Source: Devosia sp. Root635 (GTDB lineage Bacteria; Pseudomonadota; Alphaproteobacteria; Rhizobiales; Devosiaceae). From it: a stretch of DNA of 64,000 nucleotides. Location of the stretch: contig NZ_LMGZ01000018.1 of the NCBI RefSeq assembly GCF_001427605.1, positions 1-64,000 on the forward strand, written 5' to 3'. Shown in pieces: positions 18,282 through 27,081 of the stretch (within the stretch, counting starts at the first letter, position 1; every line of letters starts with the position of its first letter). A program made the translations under genes and the position numbers. The notes beneath the pieces are model-generated. The model made no database searches, had not been told where the DNA came from, and was given only the letters and a program-made list of their open reading frames with translations.

Positions 18282-20453
18282 ATGCATACGTCAAAATTGC
18301 TCACCGGGCTGACTGTCGCGCTGCTCGCGACCACTGCTTCGGCCCATGCCGCCGAATATTTCAACCGCATTGCCAGCTTCCCGGTGGCGCTGAACAATCC
18401 CGATGCCGAAGCCGGCGTCGAGAATTCGGCCGAAATCATCACCGCCACCGAAGACGGCATGACGCTGGTCTATTCCAATGCCTTGCTGGGCGGCATCGGC
18501 TTTGTCGATATCACCGACCCGACAGCGCCCAAACCGGCCGGCTTCGTGGCGCTCGATGGCGGCCCGACTTCGGTCGCCGTGATTGGCGGCAAGGCGCTGG
18601 TGACCTCGGACACGACGGAAGACTTCACCGCACCCACCGGCTACCTGTCGATCATCGATATTGCAAGCAAGACCATCGAGACCACCTGCGACCTGGGCGG
18701 CCAGCCCGACGCGATTGCCAAGAATGCCGACGCCTCGCTGGTCGCCATCTCGATGGAAAACCAGCGCAATGAAGACTTCAATGACGGCGTGATCCCGCAG
18801 CTGCCCAGCGGCAACATCACCTTTTTCGATGTGGCCGATGGCAGTGTCGACTGCGGCACGATGCGCGTCACCGAACTGGCCGGCGTGGCCGACTTTGCCG
18901 CCGAGGATGCCGAGCCGGAATATACCGATTTCAACAGCCTCAACGAACTGGCCGTGACGCTGCAGGAAAACAACCACATCGTCATTCTCAACGGCGAGAC
19001 GGGCGAAATCATCAGTAATTTCAGCGCTGGTACGGTCGATCTTGAAGGGATCGACGCCACCGAGGACGGCATTCTGAGCTTCACCGAGAGCCAGGAGGGC
19101 CGCAAGCGCGAGCCCGACGCTATACAGTGGCTGGACGAGAACCGCATCGTGATCGCCAACGAAGGCGACTATGAAGGCGGCTCGCGCGGCTTTACCATCT
19201 TCCACAAGGACGGCACCGAGCTTTATGAGAGCGGCCCGTCGATGGAGTATATCGCCGCCCAGCTCGGCCATTACCCGGAGGGCCGTTCGGACGCCAAGGG
19301 CGTCGAGCCCGAAGGCATGGAAGTCGGCACGTTCGGCGAGACGAAGTTTATCTTCGTCAACCAGGAGCGCTCCTCGCTCGTTGCCATCTACAAGGACACT
19401 GGCGATGTGCCGGAATACTGGCAGTCGGTGCCCTCGGGTATCGGTCCGGAAGGTGCGCTGGCCATTCCGTCGCGCAATCTCTATGTCACCGCCAACGAGA
19501 CCGACCTCAGCCCCGACGGGCTGGCCGGTTCGCATGTGATGATTTTCGAGCTCAGTGACAGCGAGCCGGCCTACCCACAGATCATGTCGGACCTCGACGC
19601 CGCCGGCAAGCCGATCGGCTGGGCCGCGCTGTCGGGCGCCGTGGGCGATGCCGAAAAGCCGGGCATGCTCTATGCCGTCAGCGACAGCGCCTTTACGGAA
19701 GCCGCGATCTACACCATCGACGCCACGGCCAAGCCGGCCCGCATCGTCAAGAAGACGATCGTGACCCGCAATGGCGTTCCGGCGCAGAAGCTCGACCTCG
19801 AAGGCATCACGCTGGACGGGGAAGGCGGCTTCTGGCTGGCTTCGGAAGGCGATACCGCCAAGCTGACGCCGCATGCGCTCTACCATGTCAATGCCGATGG
19901 CGAGATCGAAGACGAGATCGCCTATCCGGCGGCCCTGCTGGCCGGCGAAACCCGCTCGGGTTCGGAAGGCGTGGCCAAGATCGGCGATACGCTGTGGATC
20001 GCCATCCAGCGCGAATGGAAGGACGACGAGAAGGGCTTCGTGAAGCTCGTCTCCTACAACACCGACTCCGAAGAGTGGGGCGCGGTGCGCTACCCGCTCG
20101 AAAAGGCCCCGGAAGGCGGCTGGGTCGGCCTCTCGGAAATCACTGTCCACGGTGACTATGCCTATATCATCGAGCGCGACAACCAGATCGCCGGCAAGGC
20201 CACGCTCAAGGCGATCTACCGCGTGCCGGTCAGCGAGCTGGTTCCGGCCGAACTGGGCGGCGAACTGCCGACCGTCAGCAAGGAACTGGTGCGGGATCTG
20301 GTGCCCGATCTCGCCGCCAATAACGGCTATGTGGTCGACAAGGTCGAAAGCTTCGCCGTCGACGCTGATGGCAACGGCTTTGTGATCACCGACAATGACG
20401 GCGTCGACGACAGCTCGGGCGAGACCTTCTTCTGGTCCATCGGCGCGCTCTGA
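18282..20453 (+). CDS. Exported esterase-like/phytase-family protein
   Basis: A 723-residue exported protein with a signal peptide (cleavage near AHA-AEYF). The N-terminal half reads as a beta-propeller: MTLVYSNALLGGIGFVDITD, TGYLSIIDIASKTIETTC, and later HIVILNGETGEII blades. The C-terminal third (from about residue 420) matches the esterase-like activity of phytase family (PF13449), with LEGITLDGEGGFWLASEGD and RSGSEGVAKIGDTLWI. The upstream three-unit Pho box indicates induction under phosphate starvation, which fits a periplasmic or outer-surface phosphoester hydrolase. Substrate is not shown by the sequence. It is a single-gene unit. Confidence 0.85.
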   Translation: MHTSKLLTGLTVALLATTASAHAAEYFNRIASFPVALNNPDAEAGVENSAEIITATEDGMTLVYSNALLGGIGFVDITDPTAPKPAGFVALDGGPTSVAVIGGKALVTSDTTEDFTAPTGYLSIIDIASKTIETTCDLGGQPDAIAKNADASLVAISMENQRNEDFNDGVIPQLPSGNITFFDVADGSVDCGTMRVTELAGVADFAAEDAEPEYTDFNSLNELAVTLQENNHIVILNGETGEIISNFSAGTVDLEGIDATEDGILSFTESQEGRKREPDAIQWLDENRIVIANEGDYEGGSRGFTIFHKDGTELYESGPSMEYIAAQLGHYPEGRSDAKGVEPEGMEVGTFGETKFIFVNQERSSLVAIYKDTGDVPEYWQSVPSGIGPEGALAIPSRNLYVTANETDLSPDGLAGSHVMIFELSDSEPAYPQIMSDLDAAGKPIGWAALSGAVGDAEKPGMLYAVSDSAFTEAAIYTIDATAKPARIVKKTIVTRNGVPAQKLDLEGITLDGEGGFWLASEGDTAKLTPHALYHVNADGEIEDEIAYPAALLAGETRSGSEGVAKIGDTLWIAIQREWKDDEKGFVKLVSYNTDSEEWGAVRYPLEKAPEGGWVGLSEITVHGDYAYIIERDNQIAGKATLKAIYRVPVSELVPAELGGELPTVSKELVRDLVPDLAANNGYVVDKVESFAVDADGNGFVITDNDGVDDSSGETFFWSIGAL

Positions 20454-20477
20454 AGCGTTGCAAGGCCAAATATGAGC

Positions 20478-20507
20478 GGCCGGACCGGGAGGTCCGGCCG
20501 CTTCGTT
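20478..20507 (+). terminator. Hairpin after the phytase-like gene
   Basis: GCGGCCGGACC and GGTCCGGCCGC form an 11-bp stem followed by TTCGTTTTG. The T-run is short, so termination is likely but not certain. Confidence 0.6.
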
Positions 20508-20609
20508 TTGCGCGCGATGAATCCATACGTCGATTCAAGGCAATGGCGGGGTTGCGCCAGCGGTGCGCATGCCTACACTCTGCGGCGGGAAACCGGGTGA
20601 CCACGCGCA

Positions 20610-23600
20610 GTGCTGAACCGCATCTACATCGTCGTCGGCTTGCTGGCGATCATCGTGCTGGCCGGCGCTTTCATCGCGCCGCATTTCATTCGCTGGAGCG
20701 ATTATCGCGGGCGGATGGAAGAGCTGGCGACCAATGTGCTCGGCACGCCGGTCACCGTGCGGGGCGAGATCGACTTCACCCTGCTGCCGCAGCCGCGCCT
20801 GCGGTTCTCCGACGTGCTGGTGGGGTCGCCCGAGGAGCCGGCGGCGACGGTGGACAGCGTCGAAGCCGAGTTCTCGCTGATGGATTTCCTGCGCGACAAC
20901 TACAATGTCACGCGCCTGGTGCTGCGCCAGCCGGTGGTCGATTTCACCATCGATGAAAGCGGCCTTTTCGGCAGCGGGGTGGCGCTGGCCTCGGGAACCG
21001 GCGGGGTCGGCCTGGGGCAGACGACGGTCATCGATGCCACCGTGCGGCTGATGGACCGGCGGTCGGGCGAAAATTTCGTTGCCAGCGCGGTCAGCGGCGA
21101 GCTGCGCCTGGCCAGCTTCAGCGGCCCGTTCTCGTTCCAGGGCAATGGCAGCTATCGCAACGAGCCCTATGGCCTGCGCTTCAATTCGGGCCTGGTCGAC
21201 GAGGCCGGCAAGACGCGCGCGTCGCTGTTCCTGCAGCCACTGTCGAATGCGTTCTCGCTGTCGCTGGAGGGGCTGCTGCAGCCCGGCATGGCGCCGAAAT
21301 TCGAGGGCGACATGGTCTATCGCCAGACACCCCCCGCCACCGATGTCGCGACCGACATTCGCGGCGACCTGGTGCTGGAGAGCAAAATCACCGGCTCGAC
21401 CGACCGCATCGTGCTGTCGGGCTATACCTTGCGGCCGGACGAAAACCGGGCCGGCACGCGCCTCACCGGCGCCGCCAGCATCCAGCTCGGCGATGTCAGA
21501 AGTTTCGATGCGGTGATTTCGGGCGGGGTGTTCTCGCTGTCGCCGCGCGACGCCAAGGAGGACGCGACGACCTTGCCCTATGAGGCGGTGCGGCTGCTGT
21601 CGGAACTGCCGGCGCCGATCATTCCGTCCATGGCGGGGCGGGTGGGGATCGACCTGGCCGAAGTGGGCCTGCGCGGCTTCGCGCTGCGCAATGTCCGCAT
21701 GGATGCACGGACCGATGGTTCGGCATGGCAGATCGAGCAATTCATCGCCCAACTGCCCGGCGATACCGAGTTGCGGATCAACGGGCAATTGGCCAGCGAA
21801 AACGGCCGCCCGGCTTTCAGTGGCGACGTTTCGCTGGCAAGCGCCCGTCTGGATGGCCTGGCGGCGCTGTGGCGCAAGCCGGATGAGGATAATCCGCTGT
21901 TCAACGAACCCGGCTCGCTTAGCGGGCGCGTCATGCTGGCAGGCGATGCCTTCGGTCTGGTCAATGGCGTACTGACCCTCGACGAGCGCCCGCATGGCGT
22001 CGAAATCCGCCTCGGTTTCGGCGAGGAAAAGCGGCTTGACCTGGTGGCGCATTTCGACGAGCTGGGCGCCAGGGGGAGCGCCGTGGTCGCGGCGCTGCTG
22101 CCCGATATCGCGGCCGAACCGGCCTTTGGCATCAGTTTCCCCTATGGCAGTTTCTCGCTGACTGGCAAGGGTGGCCGCGTGCTCGGGCTCGATGGCACGG
22201 GCCTGGTGGCCGAGGGGCAATGGGGCAATGGCGAGGTGAGCTTTTCGCGGCTTTCCGCCGACGACTGGGGTGGCGTCGGCTTCGACGCGACCTTGACGGC
22301 CGGAGGTACTATAGCGGCGCCCAATGTTTTCGGCTCGGGCATGGTGAGGGTCGATGCCGGCGACGCCCCGGCGCTGGCGCGATTCTACGGCCTGCTCGAT
22401 GTGCCGCAAAGCTGGCGCGACGCCCTGGCCCTGTCGGCGCCGGCCGATCTGCTGATCGACCTCGGCAAGCCGGTCGATGGCGGGCAGACGGTGACGGTGG
22501 CGGGCGCGCTGGGCGTGGGCAAGCTCAATCTACGCGCCGACTTCAGCGATGGCATCGGGGCACTGGCCACGGCGCCGTTGCGGGTCACGATGGGGCTCGA
22601 ATCCACCGACATTGCCGGTCTGACACAGCAGGTCGGGCTCGGCGACATTCCGCTATTCGCCGGCGAGGGCTCCATGCTGGTGAGCCTCAGCCTGCAGGGC
22701 TCGCCGAGTAACAGCCTCGACAGCGCCGTTACGGCAAGCCTGGGCGATGAAAGCATCAGCTATTCCGGCAACCTGCTGTCGCTGGACAATGGCGAAATCC
22801 AGGGGACGGGTCGGCTGGACGTTGCACTGGCCGATGCCGGCGGACTGGGGCGCATCGTCGGTGCGCGCGGCCTGACCCTGCCGATGGCCACGGGCAGCGC
22901 GCAAATCCATTTCGAGGGCGAACGGCTGGCGCGGCTGACCGAAATCAGCGGAACGTCCGGGGAAACCGGCTTTGCCGGCGAGCTGTCGCTGTCGCGTACC
23001 GGCAGTACGGCCGCCGTTTCCGGCGATATCGCGGTGGACCTGGTGTCGGCCGAGGGGTTGGCGGTGACGCTGTTCGGCCCGGCGGCACTGGTCGGCGGCA
23101 GCCAGACCTGGCCCGAGGGGCCGATTTCGCTCGGCGGCGAGGTCCGGCAGACGCGCGGCACCGTTGCGGTGACCGCCAATGCGCTGGCGGCCGGCGGTGT
23201 CGAACGGCTGGGCAAGACCAGTTTCGAATTGAGCTGGGACGAGACGCGGACACGGCTGGCCCGTTTCGAGGCGGTAGCCGATCTCGGCACGCTGGGGCTC
23301 GATGTCGCGGTCTGCTGTGCCGGCCCGCTGACCGACAAGACGGTGAGCGGGCGCCTGAGCCTGACGGCGGTGCCGATCGGGATGGTCGCGCCCCCCGCCA
23401 TCGCCGCTATGCTGGACGGCTTGATCGATGGCGGGTTGCGGTTCGAGGCCACCGGCGCCAGCCTGGCCGAAGCGATGAGCGTCATGGCGGGCGAGGGCAA
23501 TTTCACCCTGACCGGGCTGACGATCGACGGTATGTCGCCCCAGATTTACCCCACCGTGGCCGGGCTTGAGGACGTGCTCGACATGGACCCCGACGCGATG

Positions 23601-24248
23601 GGCGCCATCATGGGATTGGCGCTGGGGCAAGGGCCGTTCACCGCGCCCACGGCGACCGGTGCATTTTCCGTAGCCGGGGGCGTGGTGCGGCTGGCCAATT
23701 TCATTGTCGATGGCATGGGTGCCAGCCTGGCTGGCGACATCCACCTGACGCTGCCGAACCTGGGTCTTGGTGGCGGCTTCGTGATGACGCCGCGGGATTT
23801 CGCCGATAGCAGCGGTCTTGTCGGCCCCGATACGTCGCGCGTCATCACCCGGTTGGCTGGCACGCTGCTGGCGCCTGAGGTGACGCTGGACCTGGGCGAG
23901 ATGGTCGCGGCCGTGATGGTGCGCGCCAATGAAATGGAAGTGGACCGGCTTGAAATCCTGCGCGCGGAGGATGCCGAACGCCAACGGGCGGCCGCCGAGG
24001 AGCGCAATCGGCTGATCGCCGAACAACGCCGCCGCGCCGCCGAGGAAGCGGCCCGCCTCGCCGCTGAAGAAGCAGCACGGCAGGCCGCGGAGGAAGAAGC
24101 GCTTCGGCTGCAGCAGCAACAGGCGCCCCAGACCAGTCCATCGATCACGACGCTGCCGACCCAGCCGATCGAAGGGCCGCTGGATCTGGGCCTGCCGCCC
24201 AGGGTCAACCAGCCCATCGGCCCGGGCGTGAACCAGTCGCTGTTCTAG
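20610..24248 (+). CDS. AsmA family protein
   Basis: A 1212-residue protein of the AsmA/TamB-like bridge family, implicated in lipid transport and outer membrane homeostasis. A GTG start gives MLNRIYIVVGLLAIIVLAGAFIAP, a single N-terminal membrane anchor. IRWSDYRGRMEELATNVLG and GEIDFTLLPQPRLRFSDV are the AsmA N-terminal signature. A long periplasmic beta-rich region follows. The C-terminal AsmA_2-like domain spans roughly residues 900-1105. It ends with an Ala/Glu/Arg/Gln coiled coil (about residues 1110-1170) and a Pro/Gln-rich tail, which are unusual additions. No partner genes adjoin it. Confidence 0.88.
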   Translation: MLNRIYIVVGLLAIIVLAGAFIAPHFIRWSDYRGRMEELATNVLGTPVTVRGEIDFTLLPQPRLRFSDVLVGSPEEPAATVDSVEAEFSLMDFLRDNYNVTRLVLRQPVVDFTIDESGLFGSGVALASGTGGVGLGQTTVIDATVRLMDRRSGENFVASAVSGELRLASFSGPFSFQGNGSYRNEPYGLRFNSGLVDEAGKTRASLFLQPLSNAFSLSLEGLLQPGMAPKFEGDMVYRQTPPATDVATDIRGDLVLESKITGSTDRIVLSGYTLRPDENRAGTRLTGAASIQLGDVRSFDAVISGGVFSLSPRDAKEDATTLPYEAVRLLSELPAPIIPSMAGRVGIDLAEVGLRGFALRNVRMDARTDGSAWQIEQFIAQLPGDTELRINGQLASENGRPAFSGDVSLASARLDGLAALWRKPDEDNPLFNEPGSLSGRVMLAGDAFGLVNGVLTLDERPHGVEIRLGFGEEKRLDLVAHFDELGARGSAVVAALLPDIAAEPAFGISFPYGSFSLTGKGGRVLGLDGTGLVAEGQWGNGEVSFSRLSADDWGGVGFDATLTAGGTIAAPNVFGSGMVRVDAGDAPALARFYGLLDVPQSWRDALALSAPADLLIDLGKPVDGGQTVTVAGALGVGKLNLRADFSDGIGALATAPLRVTMGLESTDIAGLTQQVGLGDIPLFAGEGSMLVSLSLQGSPSNSLDSAVTASLGDESISYSGNLLSLDNGEIQGTGRLDVALADAGGLGRIVGARGLTLPMATGSAQIHFEGERLARLTEISGTSGETGFAGELSLSRTGSTAAVSGDIAVDLVSAEGLAVTLFGPAALVGGSQTWPEGPISLGGEVRQTRGTVAVTANALAAGGVERLGKTSFELSWDETRTRLARFEAVADLGTLGLDVAVCCAGPLTDKTVSGRLSLTAVPIGMVAPPAIAAMLDGLIDGGLRFEATGASLAEAMSVMAGEGNFTLTGLTIDGMSPQIYPTVAGLEDVLDMDPDAMGAIMGLALGQGPFTAPTATGAFSVAGGVVRLANFIVDGMGASLAGDIHLTLPNLGLGGGFVMTPRDFADSSGLVGPDTSRVITRLAGTLLAPEVTLDLGEMVAAVMVRANEMEVDRLEILRAEDAERQRAAAEERNRLIAEQRRRAAEEAARLAAEEAARQAAEEEALRLQQQQAPQTSPSITTLPTQPIEGPLDLGLPPRVNQPIGPGVNQSLF

Positions 24249-24270
24249 GCGGCTCCAGGGTTGGGCATGC

Positions 24271-24486
24271 CTAAAGCGCTGCGGCCCTGCTCTGATACCA
24301 GCGCAGCACGGCCAGCCGCGCGGCCGACGACAGGTTGGCCGTCTCGCGGTTTTCGTCGATGTCGCGGATCAGGCCAGCCATGGTCTGGGATTTTTCCGCG
24401 GCCATGAACTCCAGCGCCGCCCAGAATTCGGGTTCCAGCGCAATGGAGGTGCGATGACCTGCGATGGACAGGGAGCGCTTGTCCAT
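24271..24486 (-). CDS. Ribbon-helix-helix domain protein
   Basis: A 71-residue protein. MDKRSLSIAGHRTSIALEPE followed by a FWAALEFMA helix and MAGLIRDIDENRE is the RHH_4 pattern (PF13467): one DNA-binding strand and two helices. Members are short, probably dimeric DNA-binding proteins, common in alphaproteobacteria. The start at 24486 lies 10 bases after the end of sspB, so the two are probably co-transcribed. The target is unknown; control of sspB or ssrA is possible but untested. Confidence 0.8.
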   Translation of the reverse strand: MDKRSLSIAGHRTSIALEPEFWAALEFMAAEKSQTMAGLIRDIDENRETANLSSAARLAVLRWYQSRAAAL

Positions 24487-24496
24487 CAGGGGCTTG

Positions 24497-24988
24497 TCAG
24501 GGTTTCTTGCGGAAGGCGTCGAGGCTGACAACCTTTTCGCCGGGTTGTTCTTCGCCATCGGTGGCATCGGTCTCGGCGGCCGCTTCGACATCGGCGTCGG
24601 CCTTGGCCTCGACGGCGGCGGCGCCCGGCGCCGTTGCCGGATCGAACTGCAGGCCAAACTGGACCGAGGGGTCGAAGAAGCCCTTGACCGCCGAGAACGG
24701 GATCACCAGCGTTTCGGGAATGCCGTCAAAGCTGAGGCCGACCTCGAAGCCGGTCTCGTTGACCTTGAGGTCCCAATACTGGTTCTGGATGACGATGGTC
24801 ATTTCCTTGTCGTACTGGCCGAGCAGTTTTTCGCTCAGGCGCACGCCGGGGGCGCGGGTGATGAAGGAAATGAAGAAGTGATGCTCGCCGGGCAGGCCGG
24901 TCTTGGCGACCTCGGCCAATACCTTGCGCACGACGCCGCGCAGGGCTTCCTGGGCGAGGATGTCGTATCGCATGTGGTCTTCGGCCAT
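24497..24988 (-). CDS. sspB: ClpXP adaptor SspB, alphaproteobacterial type
   Basis: Adaptor that binds ssrA-tagged proteins and tethers them to ClpX for degradation. MRYDILAQEALRGVVRKVL, ALRGVV-KVLAEVAKTGLPGEHHFFISF and PGVRLSEKLLGQYDKEMTIVIQNQYWDL match SspB-alpha. An acidic and Ala-rich stretch leads to a C-terminal tail (VVSLDAFRKKP) that corresponds to the ClpX-docking peptide. At 163 residues it is normal. Its gene follows the tmRNA gene on the same strand, so tag maker and tag reader are neighbours. The frame could also start at MAEDHMRYD, as given here. Confidence 0.93.
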   Translation of the reverse strand: MAEDHMRYDILAQEALRGVVRKVLAEVAKTGLPGEHHFFISFITRAPGVRLSEKLLGQYDKEMTIVIQNQYWDLKVNETGFEVGLSFDGIPETLVIPFSAVKGFFDPSVQFGLQFDPATAPGAAAVEAKADADVEAAAETDATDGEEQPGEKVVSLDAFRKKP

Positions 24989-25064
24989 CGGCTACCTTCC
25001 AGTCTTCTGGGATAGAATCCCTGATGGCCCATATCAGCCTCACGTTCCATGAGAATTCAAGAAC

Positions 25065-25407
25065 AAAGGCGCGCGGTCCGACAATGGGAAGTGCAGGCTT
25101 CTGTTGCCAGGTGCCTGCGAACCCCGCCTGTCACCCGGCTAGGGGTGGAGGACTTAAATTCCCAGTGCTAGCACCGCTTACGCGGCGAGAGCGACCGGAG
25201 CCTTATGGTTGTCATTTGCAACTATAAGTTTTGGACCGATAACGGTGGTACCTCACCGAGCAAAAGCACACCCTTTACGCCCTCGTCGATCCTGTTTCGC
25301 CCCCATTGGCTGCCCCTGCGGGGGGTAGATGGTGGAGGCGCCGGGTACTGCCCCCGGGTCCGAAAGGTTTATTACGATGACCGTTTATCGCCATAGCTCT
25401 TGCGAGC
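25065..25407 (-). ncRNA. ssrA: Transfer-messenger RNA, circularly permuted two-piece form
   Basis: Rescues stalled ribosomes by adding a degradation tag. Read on the minus strand, the acceptor piece comes first and ends at 25330 with an encoded CCA; a 25-base spacer (25329-25305) follows; the coding piece then begins GGGGGCGAAAC at 25304. The 7-bp acceptor stem, 25304-25298 with 25340-25334, has a G-U at the third pair, the alanine identity element. The tag frame (25219-25178) encodes ANDNHKAPVALAA followed by TAA. A T-arm CCGGG..CCCGG is present in the acceptor piece. The outer ends are estimates: the 5' end from the promoter, the 3' end from the last recognisable structure. Confidence 0.93.
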
Positions 25408-25413
25408 AGGTTC

Positions 25414-25442
25414 TATATAGGCGCGGTCGGGTTCCGATGCAA
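25414..25442 (-). promoter_or_regulatory. Sigma-70-type promoter of ssrA
   Basis: On the minus strand TTGCAT (25442-25437), a 17-base spacer and TATATA (25419-25414) form a strong housekeeping promoter. The expected transcription start is near 25407. Confidence 0.75.
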
Positions 25443-25443
25443 A

Positions 25444-25683
25444 TCAACCGTTCCATTTCATGCCCATATATGCGCTGCCGGCCTCCAGCTCATCGAGCAT
25501 CTGGGCCAAATGCTTCCGTTTGGTGTCATCGCGCTTCACCTTGTTGATCCAGAGCAGGTAGTCGTTGCGCTGGTAGGCGGGGCGGGCGTCGTATTTGTCG
25601 CGCAATCCGCGTTCTTCCAGCGCCTCGCGGACGAAGTCTGGCATGTCCTCGCGCTGACGCAACGGACGCAGTACCGGGCTCAT
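25444..25683 (-). CDS. Small YdeI/OmpD-associated-family-like protein
   Basis: A 79-residue protein. RQREDMPDFVREALEERGL, YDARPAYQRNDYLLWINKVKR and a KRKHLAQMLDELEAGSAYMG end match the YdeI/OmdA helical family (bacteriocin-protection, PF13376), where the YDARPxxQRNDYLxWI segment is characteristic. Its molecular role is not established. The start ATG overlaps the stop of the RidA gene by four bases, indicating translational coupling. The end lies just beside the ssrA promoter, which points away from it in the same direction. Confidence 0.8.
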   Translation of the reverse strand: MSPVLRPLRQREDMPDFVREALEERGLRDKYDARPAYQRNDYLLWINKVKRDDTKRKHLAQMLDELEAGSAYMGMKWNG

Positions 25684-26078
25684 GGGAGTGCCGCCTGTGC
25701 CTCGATCTCGATGAGGAAATCGGGATTGGCGAGACCGGCAACACGGAAGCCCGTCACGGTCGGCGGATTGGGCCGCTGGCCCCAGACGCTCATCCAGACG
25801 CCAAAGGCAGCGCCGAGGTCGATATCCTGCTGCATGATGATGGTCGTCTTGACCAGATCCTCCAGGCGCCCGCCGGCGGCGGCGAGCACCTTTTGCAGAT
25901 TGTCCAGTGCTTGCTTCGTCTGTGCGGCGACGTCACCCTTGCCGACGATCTCACCCTTTTCGTTGACCCCATTCTGGCCACCGATCAGCAGGATACGGGC
26001 GCCCGCCGGCAGGATGATGCCCTGCGAGAAAACCGGGCTTTTATACACTCCATCGGGATTGACGTGTTCAACGGGCAT
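25680..26078 (-). CDS. RidA/YjgF family protein
   Basis: A 132-residue RidA-like protein, a trimeric fold whose best-known members hydrolyse reactive enamine/imine intermediates. GVYKSPVFSQGIILPAGARI, GQNGVNEKGEIVGKGDVAAQTKQALDN and AFRVWMSVWG-like segments are visible. The canonical C-terminal catalytic Arg region reads FRVAGLANPDFLIEIEAQA; the Arg aligns poorly with the archetypal RVxVxxLP motif, so it may belong to a non-archetypal subgroup. The start at 26078 has an AAAGGAGAA ribosome site. It is the first gene of a two-gene operon with the YdeI-like gene. Confidence 0.87.
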   Translation of the reverse strand: MPVEHVNPDGVYKSPVFSQGIILPAGARILLIGGQNGVNEKGEIVGKGDVAAQTKQALDNLQKVLAAAGGRLEDLVKTTIIMQQDIDLGAAFGVWMSVWGQRPNPPTVTGFRVAGLANPDFLIEIEAQAALP

Positions 26079-26234
26079 GGTCGTTCTCCTTTGGGTCAGC
26101 GACAGGAATAGCGCAGCTATCCTGACATCGTGCGTCAGGGGAGTCTGCGGTATTCTACTACCTGCATGCCAACGCCGTGGATAGCGATCGAGCCGGTGCG
26201 AGCAGCAGCGCGCGAATCGAACTAGACTGTGGGC

Positions 26235-27029
26235 ATGCAGCCCTATCTCAAACTCCTTTCCGACATTCTCGAACACGGCACCGACAAGGCCGACCGGACC
26301 GGCACCGGCACGCGGTCACTGTTCGGCTATCAGATGCGGTTCGACCTCAATGCGGGCTTTCCGCTGCTGACCACCAAGAAACTGCATCTCAAATCCATCA
26401 TATACGAGTTGCTGTGGTTCATCCGTGGCGAGACCAACGTGCGCTGGCTGCAGGAGCGCGGCGTCAAGATCTGGGACGAATGGGCCGACGAGAGTGGCGA
26501 TCTCGGGCCGGTCTATGGCTCGCAATGGCGAAGCTGGCCGGCGCCGGATGGGCGCAAGATCGACCAGCTCGCCAATGTGATCGAGAGCATCCGCACCAGG
26601 CCGGATTCGCGCCGGCACATCGTTTCGGCCTGGAACCCGGCCGAGGTGGACGAAATGGCGCTGCCGCCCTGTCACTGCCTGTTCCAGTTCTATGTCGCCA
26701 ATGGCAAGCTGAGCTGCCAGCTCTACCAGCGCTCGGCCGATACATTCCTCGGCGTGCCGTTCAATATCGCCTCCTATGCGCTGCTGACCCATATGGTGGC
26801 TCAGGTAGCGGGGCTCGGCGTGGGCGACTTCGTCCATACCTTTGGCGACGTGCACCTCTATTCGAACCATTTCGAGCAGGCCCGGCTGCAACTGACACGC
26901 GAGCCGCGGGCGCTGCCGGTGCTGAAGGTCAATCCGGCGGTGACCCGCATCGAAGATTTCGCGTTCGAGGACTTCGCCTTCGAGGGCTATGACCCCCATC
27001 CCCATATCAAGGCCGAGGTTTCGGTCTAG
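26235..27029 (+). CDS. thyA: Thymidylate synthase ThyA
   Basis: Converts dUMP to dTMP using methylene-tetrahydrofolate and releases dihydrofolate. It has 264 residues, the same length as E. coli ThyA, and the catalytic Cys of PPCHCLFQF falls at residue 146 as in that enzyme. [20 protein letters not shown]-like [13 protein letters not shown] and [14 protein letters not shown] are further signatures. The start at 26235 ([11 protein letters not shown]) fits family N-termini better than the GTG two codons upstream. folA, which recycles the dihydrofolate, lies 1.7 kb downstream on the same strand. Confidence 0.98.
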   Translation: MQPYLKLLSDILEHGTDKADRTGTGTRSLFGYQMRFDLNAGFPLLTTKKLHLKSIIYELLWFIRGETNVRWLQERGVKIWDEWADESGDLGPVYGSQWRSWPAPDGRKIDQLANVIESIRTRPDSRRHIVSAWNPAEVDEMALPPCHCLFQFYVANGKLSCQLYQRSADTFLGVPFNIASYALLTHMVAQVAGLGVGDFVHTFGDVHLYSNHFEQARLQLTREPRALPVLKVNPAVTRIEDFAFEDFAFEGYDPHPHIKAEVSV

Positions 27030-27081
27030 GTTCCGCCTCGGGCGGCGTGGTATCTCAAGGTGTCTGATCGGGAGGATTGGG

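Noticed and set aside
18291-20150. 619-codon minus-strand frame across the phytase-like gene
   Set aside because: Antisense shadow; the plus strand has a signal peptide, a Pho box and family motifs.
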